From: Neopestalotiopsis rosae
Taxonomy: Eukaryota > Ascomycota > Sordariomycetes > Amphisphaeriales > Sporocadaceae
Assembly: GCA_023078685.1 (NCBI GenBank)
Contig: JALGAS010000003.1
Span: 4,712,001 to 4,776,000, forward strand
DNA length: 64,000 nt
Direction: 5' to 3'
A model generated the notes under the pieces. That model did not search any database, was not told the DNA's origin, and was given only the letters and a program-made list of their open reading frames with translations. Positions 22,866 through 34,234 of this stretch are shown here, piece by piece; the first letter of the stretch is position 1; each line of letters opens with the position of its first letter. The position numbers and the translations under genes are program-made.

Positions 22866-25309
22866 CTTCTTCAGTCCAGCCAAACCCCACCATGCGCTGG
22901 GCGGGCGGCGAGGTCGAGGCGGGGGGTTTGTGAGATTGGTGTCGCGATAAGCGTCGAGAGGACGATAGCAATCGGGGTGTTCGTATTGGATCGGAACTCA
23001 ATTCGCATTTGAATAAAACTTCGGTTCGAGAAAAGGCAAACGCTGCTGCGACGACTAGGCAAATGTTGAAGAATCTGGAAATTGGCGCTCAGTTCAACCG
23101 ATCTAATTAACCAGCTCCGTGAAATTGTGTGCGTGTAGAAATGTGTGGGTGTGAAAGAATGAGTGAGACGTAGCAGCGAAGAAGAAGTAATAAAAGGCAA
23201 GAAAGCTAGGTTAGGTACTTCTTGCACTGCCAAAGTGTTACAGCGCGGCTTTCTGAGACAGACAATGGAGGGGGAGGGGACGCTGGGTTGGGTAGGTAGA
23301 TACCTAGGTTAGGTCGGTAGCAGGTAGTAGTAGCTGGGACTGGGCTGGGCTGTGTGGGAAACTAAAAAAGAGACAGACCCTCGAGTCGGGCCCCTCGCTA
23401 ATATCCGTCTGCTTTTCTCTTCTCTTTCTCTGTTTCTCCTTGTTACTTAGAAGTGACGGAAAGGCAGGCAGGCAGACAAGCAGGCACGGGACAGAATAGA
23501 CGGGCAGAAAATCCAGGTACCTAAAGAGCGGCTGCTGTTGGTAAAAGGACTACCCTGAACAAATCTGTATGTAATTTAGGCGGCCGGGCCTCAGGCTTGC
23601 CTGTCTTCAGACTGACTGAAGACAAAAAAGACGATGGTCGAGTATTGATTGATCTCTTGTTTTGGTGCCATACTACAGTTCAATTTTCTCCATTGTGTCC
23701 GTTCCCATGATTTGTTACCTAAAATCGCAATTTTACTTGACATTACAATCTATTTCCTATTTAACGAAAAGCACTGATCAGATACCAGGGATCTCTGGCT
23801 TCGCAGGCTGACGCATAGCATCCTACTGCCCAGTGCTGCAGTCAGTGCCCAGCGCCTTACCCCCGTTCATATGGTGTACACGAGCTACTATCCACAGAGA
23901 CACTGGGGCAACCGTTGACAAGTTAATTTCTCCCTACTTTCTCCCTAGACTTGATCTCTTACTTGTCCATGTAGAGGCTCGCTTTTGATAACAATGGTAT
24001 GTTTGTTGTGTTGCGAGGACAATTACTGCTCCTTTCCAAGCTCAAGAATCTACCTACCTAATCACAGTACATACATACATCATGGGCCGCCTTCAGCGCT
24101 CCGGGCTGTTTTCTCATTCGGTCAATCTGAAGCTCTTTCGCTCCCCACTTTGACCGAGCCGGCCACCCAGATCATCCCCTCAGCCGATCCTCGATCGAGT
24201 CAGGAAGCTGAGCAGTCCAGGGATGCTAGCCAACAGCCAATCAACCAATTGCAAGCCCGACATAGAAAGGCTCCCTGGCCCTGGGACTCCGGGCGTCTGT
24301 CTTTTTTGCCGCTCTGAGACTGGCAGAATGAGCGAGGCCGTGCTACAACGGACACACAGGACACTTGGTTGTCAGAGATGCTTCAGTGTGTCATTACTCG
24401 GAAGGTTTCAGCTTCTCGCAAACCTTCTTGCCGATAAACTGTCGGATTACATACGCTTGACATGTTGCTTTTTGACCATATGACTTACTGACTGGCTTGA
24501 CTACATTAGTTAGTGCTCAATACTATTATACGGGCATGCAAGCCAGGTCGAATCGCGGGGTTCTTGCAGCTGGGACCAAGATTAGAGGCAACTGACCTGG
24601 CTGATAAAGCATTTCTCCTTACCCCACCCTAGCTCTCCGTCAAAGCAGCAGGGTCATACTTCTTCCTCCCCCTGGTTCCGGAGTGGCCCAACCCGTCAGC
24701 AGCCAATACAATAACACCGAAATTCGGTGACTACGGGTGGCCTCGCCCTGAAAAGTTGCTGCCAAACGCCCAGGTTCAATCTCTGCTACCACTGCTACTG
24801 CACTAATCATGAGAGCCTCTAAATTTTTTTTCTTCGACCCCCACAAGTGCAGAGACTTATAGCCGGCGGGCGGGCCAGCAAATTTTGATGCCGACATGGA
24901 TTCATTTCATGTTCACATGCCGCCAGTGGTTGCCCAGAATCTTGGATCGGGGGCGACCGATGGGAACTTTCAGGGAACAACCCTCGACGTAAGCAAGAAA
25001 AATGAGAACTTCATACACGACACCGCCCTTCTGCTTCGGCAATGACGAGTCTCCTATCAAACAGCAATTCAATCTGCGCAGTAAGAACATACTGTGTAGA
25101 TTCAGAATTTCCCAAAAACAAGCGCTAGAAGAGCCCGAAATCACCAAGCAACCATGCATGCCATAGAGCTCCTTCTGGTTGCATTGTCCTCACTGGATCA
25201 AATCAGCTGCAGGTCACACGCGAAAAGCTCGATCTGCAGTGGGCAAGCTCAGGTTACGTAGCATTCGAGGCTCTACTTCACTAGTGGGCAAGCATGGGCT
25301 GTAAAAGAG

Positions 25310-25349
25310 GTACCTCATGTGAGCTTTTTGAGCTTGGGCGCAATGTCGG
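25310..25349. repeat. Direct repeat, copy A
   Basis: This 40-bp segment starts GTACCTCATGTG, continues through GCTTTTTGAGCTTGGG and ends CAATGTCGG. It matches the segment at 25526-25566 with one indel and about two mismatches. Confidence 0.75.
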
Positions 25350-25525
25350 CGAGTAACATCACCAATGAGCTTGCGACATTGTGCATTGCTCTTTTGCCAC
25401 ATAACATGTATGAACAGACCTGGAATTACAATTGGCAGTGATGTCTACCAAGCATTCTTTACACGGACAAACATGGTCTCTTGCTGTACGAGGGACCGAA
25501 AAGAATCAGCCTGCTAAAAGCACTC

Positions 25526-25566
25526 GTACCTCATGTGCTGCTTTTTGAGCTTGGGAGCAATGTCGG
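25526..25566. repeat. Direct repeat, copy B
   Basis: Second copy of the 40-bp segment, 216 bp downstream of copy A and in the same orientation. Sequence just upstream (TAAAAG) is also partly shared. Confidence 0.75.
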
Positions 25567-28359
25567 ACCCAAGACAAGACAGACCCGTAACGGTGCGGGC
25601 CCCCTTCGAGCTACTGCGAGTGCTCTCGCAGCAACAGATTAGCTGCTGCTGCATGGTCGAGTCCAATTCGGGCATGTCTGGGTTTTATATTAGTACACAG
25701 AATCCTTCCTCGGCATGATGATTCGGCAACTTGCAGGAGTCTGCCTACGGTCGCGCGTGGAATACATACACCATGGCTCTAATACGTTGCTGATGTTTTC
25801 AGACTGTCAAGCTACAGATGACAATGAGCTTACTATGAAGCTCTACTAAAAGCTGGGGTATTTGAAGCTTGGGATGAGAGCTTCATCGATAAGAGCTCTA
25901 TCGATACGGAGTAAATTGGTCGCGAATCTCGCAATGCCCCTCATTTTTTTCAAGGGTCCTAAACAGACAACCCGCTCACGCAACCAGGATACCTTCGCTA
26001 GTCGCTCATCACTTGCCTTAAGTGGTTACGTACTGGCAAGAGCTTTTCGAGCAGCTACCTACCCTTTCGCACCTGGGTTGTCATTCAAGTGCACTTGGAG
26101 TATTGAGCTCAATGAGCTTGCCCAAATAACAACTGAGACCATCATCGACTTTTTCCAGCCGATATGCAGGCGATGGAGATACGCATCTATGTACAGACAC
26201 CATGTGCTTTCTGCCGACACTGCAATAGTGTACCTGCTTGATCCTTGCCTAGCAATCAGCTGTGGCTATCAATCCAGTCTTGAAGCGGGAGAGTTTTCAA
26301 TCTGTTGCTTTCCCACAATGGAGGTACATATCTTACACGACTTATACAATCTGTGCTTCAGTAAGCCTGTAAGCTGACCGAGCATAATTTGATTCAAGTC
26401 AGCAGAAGCGCGAAAGCTATTCCATTGATGTAGGGCCACCTCGAGATATCACGGCAGAAGCTCCCACAGGTGTCTGCTCATCAACTGCCGCTCTGCTGTC
26501 TACTAATAGACGGAACAGGGATGTCTTGTAAGCAGGCCCCAAAGCTATGTGCGTTCCGCTCTCCATGGAAACAACCGAGAAAACCCATACCTGCGGCAGA
26601 GTTGATTCCTCGATCTTCACGAATGCTTCGACCAACGGCTTTGCTGTATATTGATGGTCGAGTCTTAAATGCATCCTCTGTAGCCAGTCCGTTCCGCATC
26701 CGACCAAGGGAGAGCGCACTTCTTGGCAACTCTTTGGGAAAGAGTCGACCTGTCGTCAGGATGGAAGATTGAAACTTTGGCCTGACTTGGCATCGTCGGT
26801 TCTTGACACGATGGTATATTTGTAGCCCGTGCAAGTCGTGGCACCACTGTCACCAGTACAGCGCAATTGCTCAGAACCGACAACTAAGGTATGCTGCATT
26901 TTGTTCGCTTATCGTCAGGCGCAACTGTATCTACATAGCTGCTCAAATTTGTACCCTGTCACTCACAGCTCATATGAGAAAGCAGAACAATCTCAGGCCC
27001 TGAACGGTCCGCATATGGCTATAAGGGGTCAATTCCGCCATCTCGACAATTTGGTTATGAATGACAACTTGTTAGGCGCAAAGGCATGGCCGCAAGATCA
27101 TGCCACGGGCTCTAATGCCGAGTGTCTTGCATCGAGGGCATTGAATGCTTGAATATGACCTGGACTTGTATTCAGGTGCATTCAACAATGCATTCACAGG
27201 ATGCCCGCCACGCGCGCCAATCAGGGTTGTTCCAGTTCACACTTTCGCGCATTGCGAGGCGGTGCTTGTTATATCATTTAGCAATTCATTCTCAACATGT
27301 TTTGAGGTTGGACTGCCACTATAACAGTCAATAGATTTGACAGGCAACGTCGTGCCACCGGTTCGGTGGATTCCGAGAGAGAATGAAGACACTCGTTTCG
27401 TTTCGCAATCGACGAGTTTCAGGTTCGGGCCATTAACCTTGTCATGAACTTGGCTGCGAGAGACCAAACAAAGGATAACGCAACCATCTAGCCACCACGG
27501 ACGAAGGAGGGGTACTACTGCCATTTTGAGTCCCTTAAAACGAATTTGAGCGCCTAGTTGACTGATGAATGGAAACCCCAAGACTGCTCGAGCGGGTCAC
27601 CAACATCTCCAAGTTCGCAGCATACTGCCGGTCTATAGAGAGGTTCTCGGCTACATGCCGACCAATCAGAGCTCCCACACGGCGGCATCCTTCGTCCAAA
27701 CTTGGTCTTGGCGCGCCATCAGAGCTGAGAACTGACAGACGTTAGATCCCATTGCGGTAGCGCAAACGAAACGCCTGGTTTTCGCCTCGACTTTCCACGT
27801 TTCCATCTCTCGTTGCAACTCCAGAGAAAGAACGTCATCTGATAAGTGGCACTCCATCAATCGTGCAGAGTCCGCAACGTCCCCTCCAAGAAACATCTTA
27901 CGACAATGACGGGGTAGCGGCATACAGAGACAGCATCCATCTTGCCTCGGCAGGATTGTCTCGAAGAGTGTTGCGGGCCTCGTCATCTTTCTCGGCTCAA
28001 CGCCATTTCTTGTGGAACAAGAAACGACACATCAATCAATGCTGTGCTTCACCCGTCATACCTATCCTCGTATCAATGCCTCTCTCTAGAACCATTGGTT
28101 TCTTATGTCTCGATTGATTTTCCCGTCTCGTGTATCCAGGATTATCTACCTTTTTTCTGATAAACAGCGACGGCGGATATCAGAGCATATCTTGTTGATG
28201 GGCCGTAACGATCAGCCAGGGTAAACTCTCCATGCTCCTTACCTCGACCCGGTTGAGCAAAAATCATAAAACACCCGATTTCTGAATGTTTCTTGTGATC
28301 CATTTACTGCTGGAAGAGGTGAACGTGAGACTCGGGCACCGCATCGCCATTGCGCCAGC

Positions 28360-29910
28360 ATGGCCTTGACCATCAAGCAACTCAATTCAGACGCCTCGTT
28401 TCTCTTGTCCTTTGAGCCAATCCAACATGCCGATGCCACCACGAGATCGGTGCCGGTCTCGCAGCAGCCCTTTACCATCCTGCTCGATCCCTGGCTGACC
28501 GGCCCTTCCAACATATTCCACTCCAAGTTCTCGACCACGACGCAAAAGGTGGCCCCGTGCGTATCCTCGCTCGCGGAGCTGCCCGCGGAGCCGGACCTGG
28601 TCATCATCAGCCAGCCCAAGAGCGACCACTGCAACGAGGCGACCCTCCGCCAGCTGCCGGCCTCGGGCACCAAGACGCTTATCCTCGCCGAGCCCGCCTC
28701 GGCGCGCCTGATACGGAGCTGGAAGTACTTTGACCGCGACAAGGTCCGGACCATTGAGGCGTGGAGGGACCCGCGGGCGCAGGCGAGCAACCGTCGCAGA
28801 GTCCTCCGCATACCGGTCCCGGCCGCCTGGCCCGGCGGTCGGTCCGGCGAAGTCACCGTTTCCTGGATCCCGCAGAAGCGGGATCTCTCTGGCGTTCATG
28901 GCGCCATCGGCATCACGTACCGCCCGCCACTGCCGGGTGGAAACCTCGCTAACACGGCTGCCGCTGCTCCCGGCGCAAATGGATCTGCGGTATTGAGCCC
29001 GTCGCCCGTCGTCACGGACCTGCTGCTCACTCCGCCCGCGACCCCCGTGACGCCCGGACGCCCCCGGGCTGCCGTGCCGCCGACATCAGCGTCGACGACG
29101 CACGTACACTTGTTCCCTCCCAGCCCGCCCGTATCACCCCGCTCTCTCCGCTCCGTGCAGTCGGCAGCGGTCTTATCCCCATCTGCAGGAACGCCAAACG
29201 CCTCTCTTCAAACGAATCAGTCACTGCTGGACCGGTACCTGATCGCGTCCACCACCTCCTCCTCCTCCTCCTCCACTTCTGCGCCGACTTGGGTAACCGC
29301 GCAGCAGCAACAACAGCGGCCCATCTCCCTCATCTTCTCCCCGCACGGCATAGCCTACACGGACCTGTCCCCCTGGGCGACGTCGCACCTGGTGGCCGAG
29401 GCGGCCCTGCCGCTGACGGCGCTGCTGCACTGCATGGACAGCATCGCCAACCCGTGGTGGCTAGGGGGAAATGTGTGCTGGGGCGCCCACGGCTCGGGCG
29501 CAGAAATGGCGCGCGCCCTGGGCGCCCGGGTCTGGGTCTCGGCGCACGACGCGGACAAGCGCGTGCGCGGCTGGGTCACGGGCCGGCTGCGGACGCGGCG
29601 GTGCGAGGTCGACGAGGTTGCGGGCATGGTGCTTGGGAACGGGAATGGGAGTGGGAATGGGAGTGGGAGTACTCGTCAGCGGGGCCGAGAACGGGATTCC
29701 TCTCCTTCTTCTTCTCATGTTGCGGTTGGATACAAGGGACATGACAGTCAGGACAAGGATGAAACACCGCGGCAACGACGACAAGGCGAGAAAGGGCCTG
29801 CCGCCTTGGCGGTGCGAGGAGTATTAGTGGACAAGGGCGTTGAGATCCTCCGGCTGGGAAGCGGAGAGGAGGTTCTTGTTACTGGTGATGGGCATGTTCT
29901 CCATGATTGA
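28360..29910 (+). CDS. Degenerate metallo-beta-lactamase-fold protein
   Basis: Single-exon GC-rich gene of 516 residues. The N-terminal 180 residues resemble UlaG-like metallo-beta-lactamase folds: a DPWLTGPSNIF strand-turn, then DLVIISQPKSDHCNEATL. In active members this last motif is S-H-x-H-x-D-H. Here it is S84-Q-P-K-S-D-H90, so the two first metal-binding histidines are Gln and Lys while Asp-His is kept. A long Pro/Ser/Ala-rich insert (about residues 190-320), with (TCC)n and CAG-rich runs, separates this from a second ordered block (PISLIFSPHGIAYTDLSPWA, NPWWLGGNVCWGAHGSG). A Gly/Asn/Ser repeat follows near residues 427-440. No signal peptide or membrane segment is seen. Substrate and activity are unknown; a non-catalytic or altered-metal role is possible. 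Confidence 0.8.
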   Translation: MALTIKQLNSDASFLLSFEPIQHADATTRSVPVSQQPFTILLDPWLTGPSNIFHSKFSTTTQKVAPCVSSLAELPAEPDLVIISQPKSDHCNEATLRQLPASGTKTLILAEPASARLIRSWKYFDRDKVRTIEAWRDPRAQASNRRRVLRIPVPAAWPGGRSGEVTVSWIPQKRDLSGVHGAIGITYRPPLPGGNLANTAAAAPGANGSAVLSPSPVVTDLLLTPPATPVTPGRPRAAVPPTSASTTHVHLFPPSPPVSPRSLRSVQSAAVLSPSAGTPNASLQTNQSLLDRYLIASTTSSSSSSTSAPTWVTAQQQQQRPISLIFSPHGIAYTDLSPWATSHLVAEAALPLTALLHCMDSIANPWWLGGNVCWGAHGSGAEMARALGARVWVSAHDADKRVRGWVTGRLRTRRCEVDEVAGMVLGNGNGSGNGSGSTRQRGRERDSSPSSSHVAVGYKGHDSQDKDETPRQRRQGEKGPAALAVRGVLVDKGVEILRLGSGEEVLVTGDGHVLHD

Positions 29911-30674
29911 TTAGTGCTCCCCAGAGGCGGAGTGGTGAAAACGCTTCTGCAGAAAAAAAACCTGAGGACCTACAACGACTGCAATAGTATATGATGGGAG
30001 GAGATGTAGACAGGGTTACGTCTGGGAACTTTGTCGCTTTTCCAGCTGACACCGGTGGGCCCTGGATGAGCATGATTATGACAATGTACGAGAAAAAAGG
30101 TGCGATTTGGAATTTTATTTTGGAAAGATTTACATGTTGAGCGACAGCATAAAAGTGCGGAATATACGGATTTGATACCCAGTTACACAAATTTCTTTTT
30201 ACGAAACCAATCTGCCACAAGTGACTCCTGGTGGACATCCATGGCAAGACTTACTTATATCCTCGAGTTGACCAGTTGCACTCGTAAATATATAGCAGCA
30301 CAAGCAAGCCTCCTTATAAGCATTGTCAAAGTTGTCAATATGATGTAGAATAACTAGCGTTGCTTGAAGCCAGCCCAGTCACTGACGAGAATCGAGATGA
30401 GCAAACACATTCAAGTAAACCAATCCATGAATCACATTCAAATGCTAGAAACAGAAGCTCCTCTCTCCTGCCTCGTCGGGTATCTACATATTGTCATGCT
30501 TTTCCACCTCGTGTATGGCACAAAATTGTAATATAATGTGCCTCCATGCTTGGAAACCTTGGCTCGCTTTATTGCTTGCTCGTTAGGTTTCCAAGACGTT
30601 TCCTCTTTCATCTCCCCCATCTGGCCAGATTCTCTCTCAATTCTCTCGTACAATTGCCCTCCCTTTTCATGGTT
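29911..30674. other. Convergent 3' intergenic region
   Basis: Lies between the ends of two convergent genes. No feature was found beyond short non-conserved open frames. Confidence 0.4.
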
Positions 30675-31979
30675 CTACTTCAGCTGCTTCAGAATCTCCT
30701 CCAAAAAGTCCTCAAAGCTCAAGGTGATGTAGCCGTCACGGTCCTCGTCGTACTTTTTGAAAACGTCCGTCATGCGCTTGAGGCTGATGCAGGCCTGGAC
30801 AAACAGGTCAAAGCTCATGACGCCCTCGTTGCGCTTGTCGTAGGTGTCAAAGAGGAGGCGGACGAAGCGGGTGGAGAGGCGGTAGCGAAAGGCGATGAGG
30901 GCGTCGGTGAACTCGTCGAGGGATATGTTGCCCGAGTGGTCCTTGTCGAAGCGGTCAAACAGCGTCCGCCACGACGCCAGGAACGACCACAGCCCGCAGA
31001 ACTCCTGGTACCCGATCGTGCCCGACCGGTCGCTGTCAAACATGCGGATCATCATGCGCACCGTGTGCGGGTCAAATGCCGTCCAGTCGCCGTTGACCAG
31101 CGCGGCGCTGAGCTCCTTCTCGGATAGCTGGCCAGTACCTGGGAACAAGTCATGTTAGTTTGATATTGCCTTGCTAGAAAGTTTTCCTTGCTTTGCGGGC
31201 ACGTGACATTGAGCCAGGTTCTCGCCAAGACCCGACGAAAGGGAAGAGACAACTTTGGGTCCAGCTTACTATCCTTATCTACAGCCCTAAAGAGCGGCAA
31301 GAGGGTCGGGTCAGTGCCGTCCTGGGGAGCGGGCGACGGTGGTGGGCGGCTGGCAGCGGGCGGTCTGTTGTGTGTAGTAGGACGAGGACCCTGGGCTTGC
31401 GGCGGCGGCGACATGGGCGACGATGCTGGGTGGCCGTACGAGTTGGCTTGCAGGCGTCGGGGGTCCGAGTTCTGATGAGGCCGCGCGTTCTGTTGGTGCT
31501 GTTGATGTTGGGGCAGCGGCGGCGGAGGCTTGCTCTCGTATCTATTGGAAGCGGCAGAGCCAGGCTTCTGCATTTACTGTGTCAGTCAAAACGTGCCATC
31601 AATATGCAATGCGCTGCGGTCCCTTCTTCTGTTGAAGGGGCGCATTCAGCGAGAGCAGCAGCAGCAGCTTGAAGCAGAAGAACATACGGGCTCTGGCTCG
31701 GCGAACCTTGAAATTGACCATTGTCAGCATATATTCTCGTCTCAATTATAAAACGCCATGCCTCGTGGTAACAACCACAAGGACTAGAAGTAGATGCCCT
31801 CGCAGAAAACACAAAAAAGTGAAGCCTGGACTCGTGGCGATTCATGCGCCGGCGACATCCAGGGCAGGCACTTTGGACACGCAGGCCGGCTCGCTGGTGG
31901 GATGGGGATGGCGGGGTAGGTAAGATTGAGTAACTTACCTGGGCAGCTCGTCGGGATTGTACGATCTGTTGTACGCCAT
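30675..31979 (-). CDS. Penta-EF-hand calcium-binding protein (ALG-2/PEF1-like)
   Basis: Cytosolic calcium sensor of the penta-EF-hand family, in yeast and animals linked to membrane traffic and cell-wall stress. Four exons on the minus strand, 31979-31939, 31706-31688 (only 19 nt), 31567-31270 and 31138-30675, give 273 residues. Exon 1 encodes MAYNRSYNPDELP, the conserved N-terminus of fungal PEF proteins. The mini-exon adds FAEPEP and restores phase. A Pro/Gln-rich linker follows. Five EF-hands are visible: EF1 DKDSTGQLSEKE (split by the last intron), EF2 DSDRSGTIGYQE, EF3 DKDHSGNISLDE, EF4 degenerate (TYDKRNEGVMSFD) and EF5 DEDRDGYITLSFEDF, the family's dimerisation hand. The third-exon acceptor (TGCAG) is inferred from phase; an in-frame ATG six bases upstream of it is not needed in this model. 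Confidence 0.88.
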
Positions 31980-34234
31980 GTTGACGGTGCTAATGTGTCA
32001 ATTGTTGGTGGTATATGGAGGGCAAGGGAGTTCGAAAAGAGCTGACAGCAATCGACTGAATTGCTAAGTCTGACAAGTTTATATAAGCTTGCTGAGGTGC
32101 CTCGTGATGAAAAGCTTCCAAGAGAGGCTGTGAATCGCAAACAAAGGAGGGAGATACGCAAGGGTTGGTGTGGACACTTGGAGGGGCCGCCTTTAGTGTG
32201 GCCTAGTGTGGTGTAGGATCTCACTCCTAGCGAGTTCAGGTACAGGTGGGCATGGCAAAACCAGTGGATGTAAGCAGAAAAATGATAGGTTCAGTCGGGT
32301 ATTGATTGATTAGGCATGTTCATCCCAAGTGGATGGGGTTCATCAATACAGTGATGGTATATATGATATCATTTGGACAGGTTCAGGGCATACACGGTTT
32401 TTTCTTGCCTGTACATGGTGAAATTGCAGTGCTGCTCTCAAGTGCTCTCTACATAACGCTGGACCGGACATGTCCATGTACATGGCAGGTTATTGATTAC
32501 CATCAGCAGCCACTGGAAGGAAACCAGGCAACGAAAACGGGTACGAAGCCAAAAGAACCAAATCCAAAAATGCAAAGTTTGGGCTACACTTGTCAAGTTC
32601 GACGACTTCCTAAAAGAGGACCGAGAGGCTATTTGCTACAGTACGGGGTACACAGACCAGCGGCACAGCACATCTGCGCTGGAGGACACAAAACGTGGGG
32701 CTTCTCACTGAGGCAGTACACGCAAATCAGGGGTCAGTGTCCTGTTTGCCGTTCTGCCGTCGCTGGTGAAGGTCCACGCCCACGTCCAGTGCCAGTCCAG
32801 TCCAGTGCGTATGTGTGGCTGACGTAGCGAGGTATAAAACGCCAATGGGCTGTGTGAAGGTGAGACTCGTCATTCGAATGATCTTTGATATATTCCCCTC
32901 GGTTGCCTTGAGTTGGGCATCGGTGCATCAATTGAGTCATTCCGTCAGCCCTCGGTCGACTCACGAGGTAGTGTAGGTATTTATCTTCCCCCCCTTCCAC
33001 TGGGCCAGCAAGAAAACACGTCTTCGTACCCAAGGTGCACTCTGGTGAAAGGTCGAGACGACTGATTGCTGAGCACTGCATGTTGCACGGCTTTTGAAAG
33101 CTCTGTACAGTAATACAATACCGCCCGCCGGGCAAAGGGCGTTTCAGCCGCAGAGTGATCTACAATGCTGTGTCGCCTTTCAAGAAATCCTTCATTCCAG
33201 GTCGCAACTTCTCAAACGTTCCAAGGGGACGTAAAAGCAAATACGCACGTCGTACGTTACCTATCTGCTTCGTACCGAAAGCGAAAAAAGAGATAGAGAG
33301 CAGGACCCCGAACTTTGCACAAAGCCCTCTTTGGTGGAGAGGAAAGAGGACGGGGGACGGGGGAACCCTTCCATGTCAAATCGACGACTAGGTGTCTGCA
33401 AGTAATCTCGCAGAACCGGGCCGCTGGATGGGATGCTAGCCCGACAGAATATAGGCCAATAACCAAATACATACCCCATTAGTCGTCAGCACCAGGATGA
33501 TTCGTGGCGGGACACCTCAAGAATCACTGCCCCTCTTGCACGAGAAGAGAAAATACTTACTGGTCTTAAGAAGAGCAATAATAAAGCGTAAACGAAGAGA
33601 CGTTTTGTCGTGTGGGCTTGGGCCAACGGTCATGAGAATCCACATACGTACCCAATTCGTGGACATTTGCGTCTATATTACCGAGCTTGTGGTAGTGCGA
33701 GACTCCCTAGATCCTGTTATCTCCGGGGCATCGTAGTTCTACCGTCTAGCCGTACAGATTGGGAAAATGCTCCTTGACCTTCCGAGCAAGCATTTGTATA
33801 TATTGCTTGATAGGGATTCACTACGCCAGAATAGAAATCGAATATAGTTCACCAGATGCCATCTTTTGTTATACAATCATTTACGATGTATAGATATTGT
33901 AGGGCGGTCCATTGTCTGCTTACATGACTCTAATGGGGGTGCTTTCTAGCGTCGGGCCATGGAAAAAAAAAGACAGCGTAGCAAATGACCGCGCCCCGGT
34001 CTTGGCAACCGGCATTCAAATCGCTCTGAGCCGCGATATAGTCAGACCGAAGACAACCAGTCTGCTTTGTCATCTACTAGCCCAAAACCCATCGTTTTTT
34101 TTTGCGCTGCTTATGACGTGATTCGATATTTGCCAGACTGTCTATTGAGTTTATATGCTGATTGATCTCATTCACATACACAAATTGCCTTGTTGATTGA
34201 AGGTGACACAGCGAGCGGAAAAAGGGAAAAAGCA
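31980..34234. other. 2.3-kb divergent intergenic region
   Basis: Separates the divergent penta-EF-hand and ChaC genes. Open frames up to 173 codons (32306-32827) show no family signal. It should contain both promoters; nothing else is supported. Confidence 0.4.

Larger units (their letters stand above)
22866..28359. other. 5.5-kb gene-poor region
   Basis: I find no supported gene. The left end (22866-23600) is the promoter of the zinc-finger gene and has simple-sequence patches such as repeated GGCAG near 23463 and GGTAG-type motifs near 23290-23330. From about 24.8 to 26.5 kb, GAGCTT-containing segments recur, including a pair of diverged 40-bp direct repeats. Open frames of 85-171 codons occur but show no family resemblance. 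Decayed repetitive DNA or a long regulatory region would both fit. Confidence 0.4.

Noticed and set aside
25862..26377. 171-codon open frame in the gene-poor region
   Set aside because: No family resemblance, odd residue mix, and it lies among GAGCTT-type repeats.
32306..32827. 173-codon open frame between the penta-EF-hand and ChaC genes
   Set aside because: No motif; a C-x2-C pair near the end is isolated and does not make a zinc finger.
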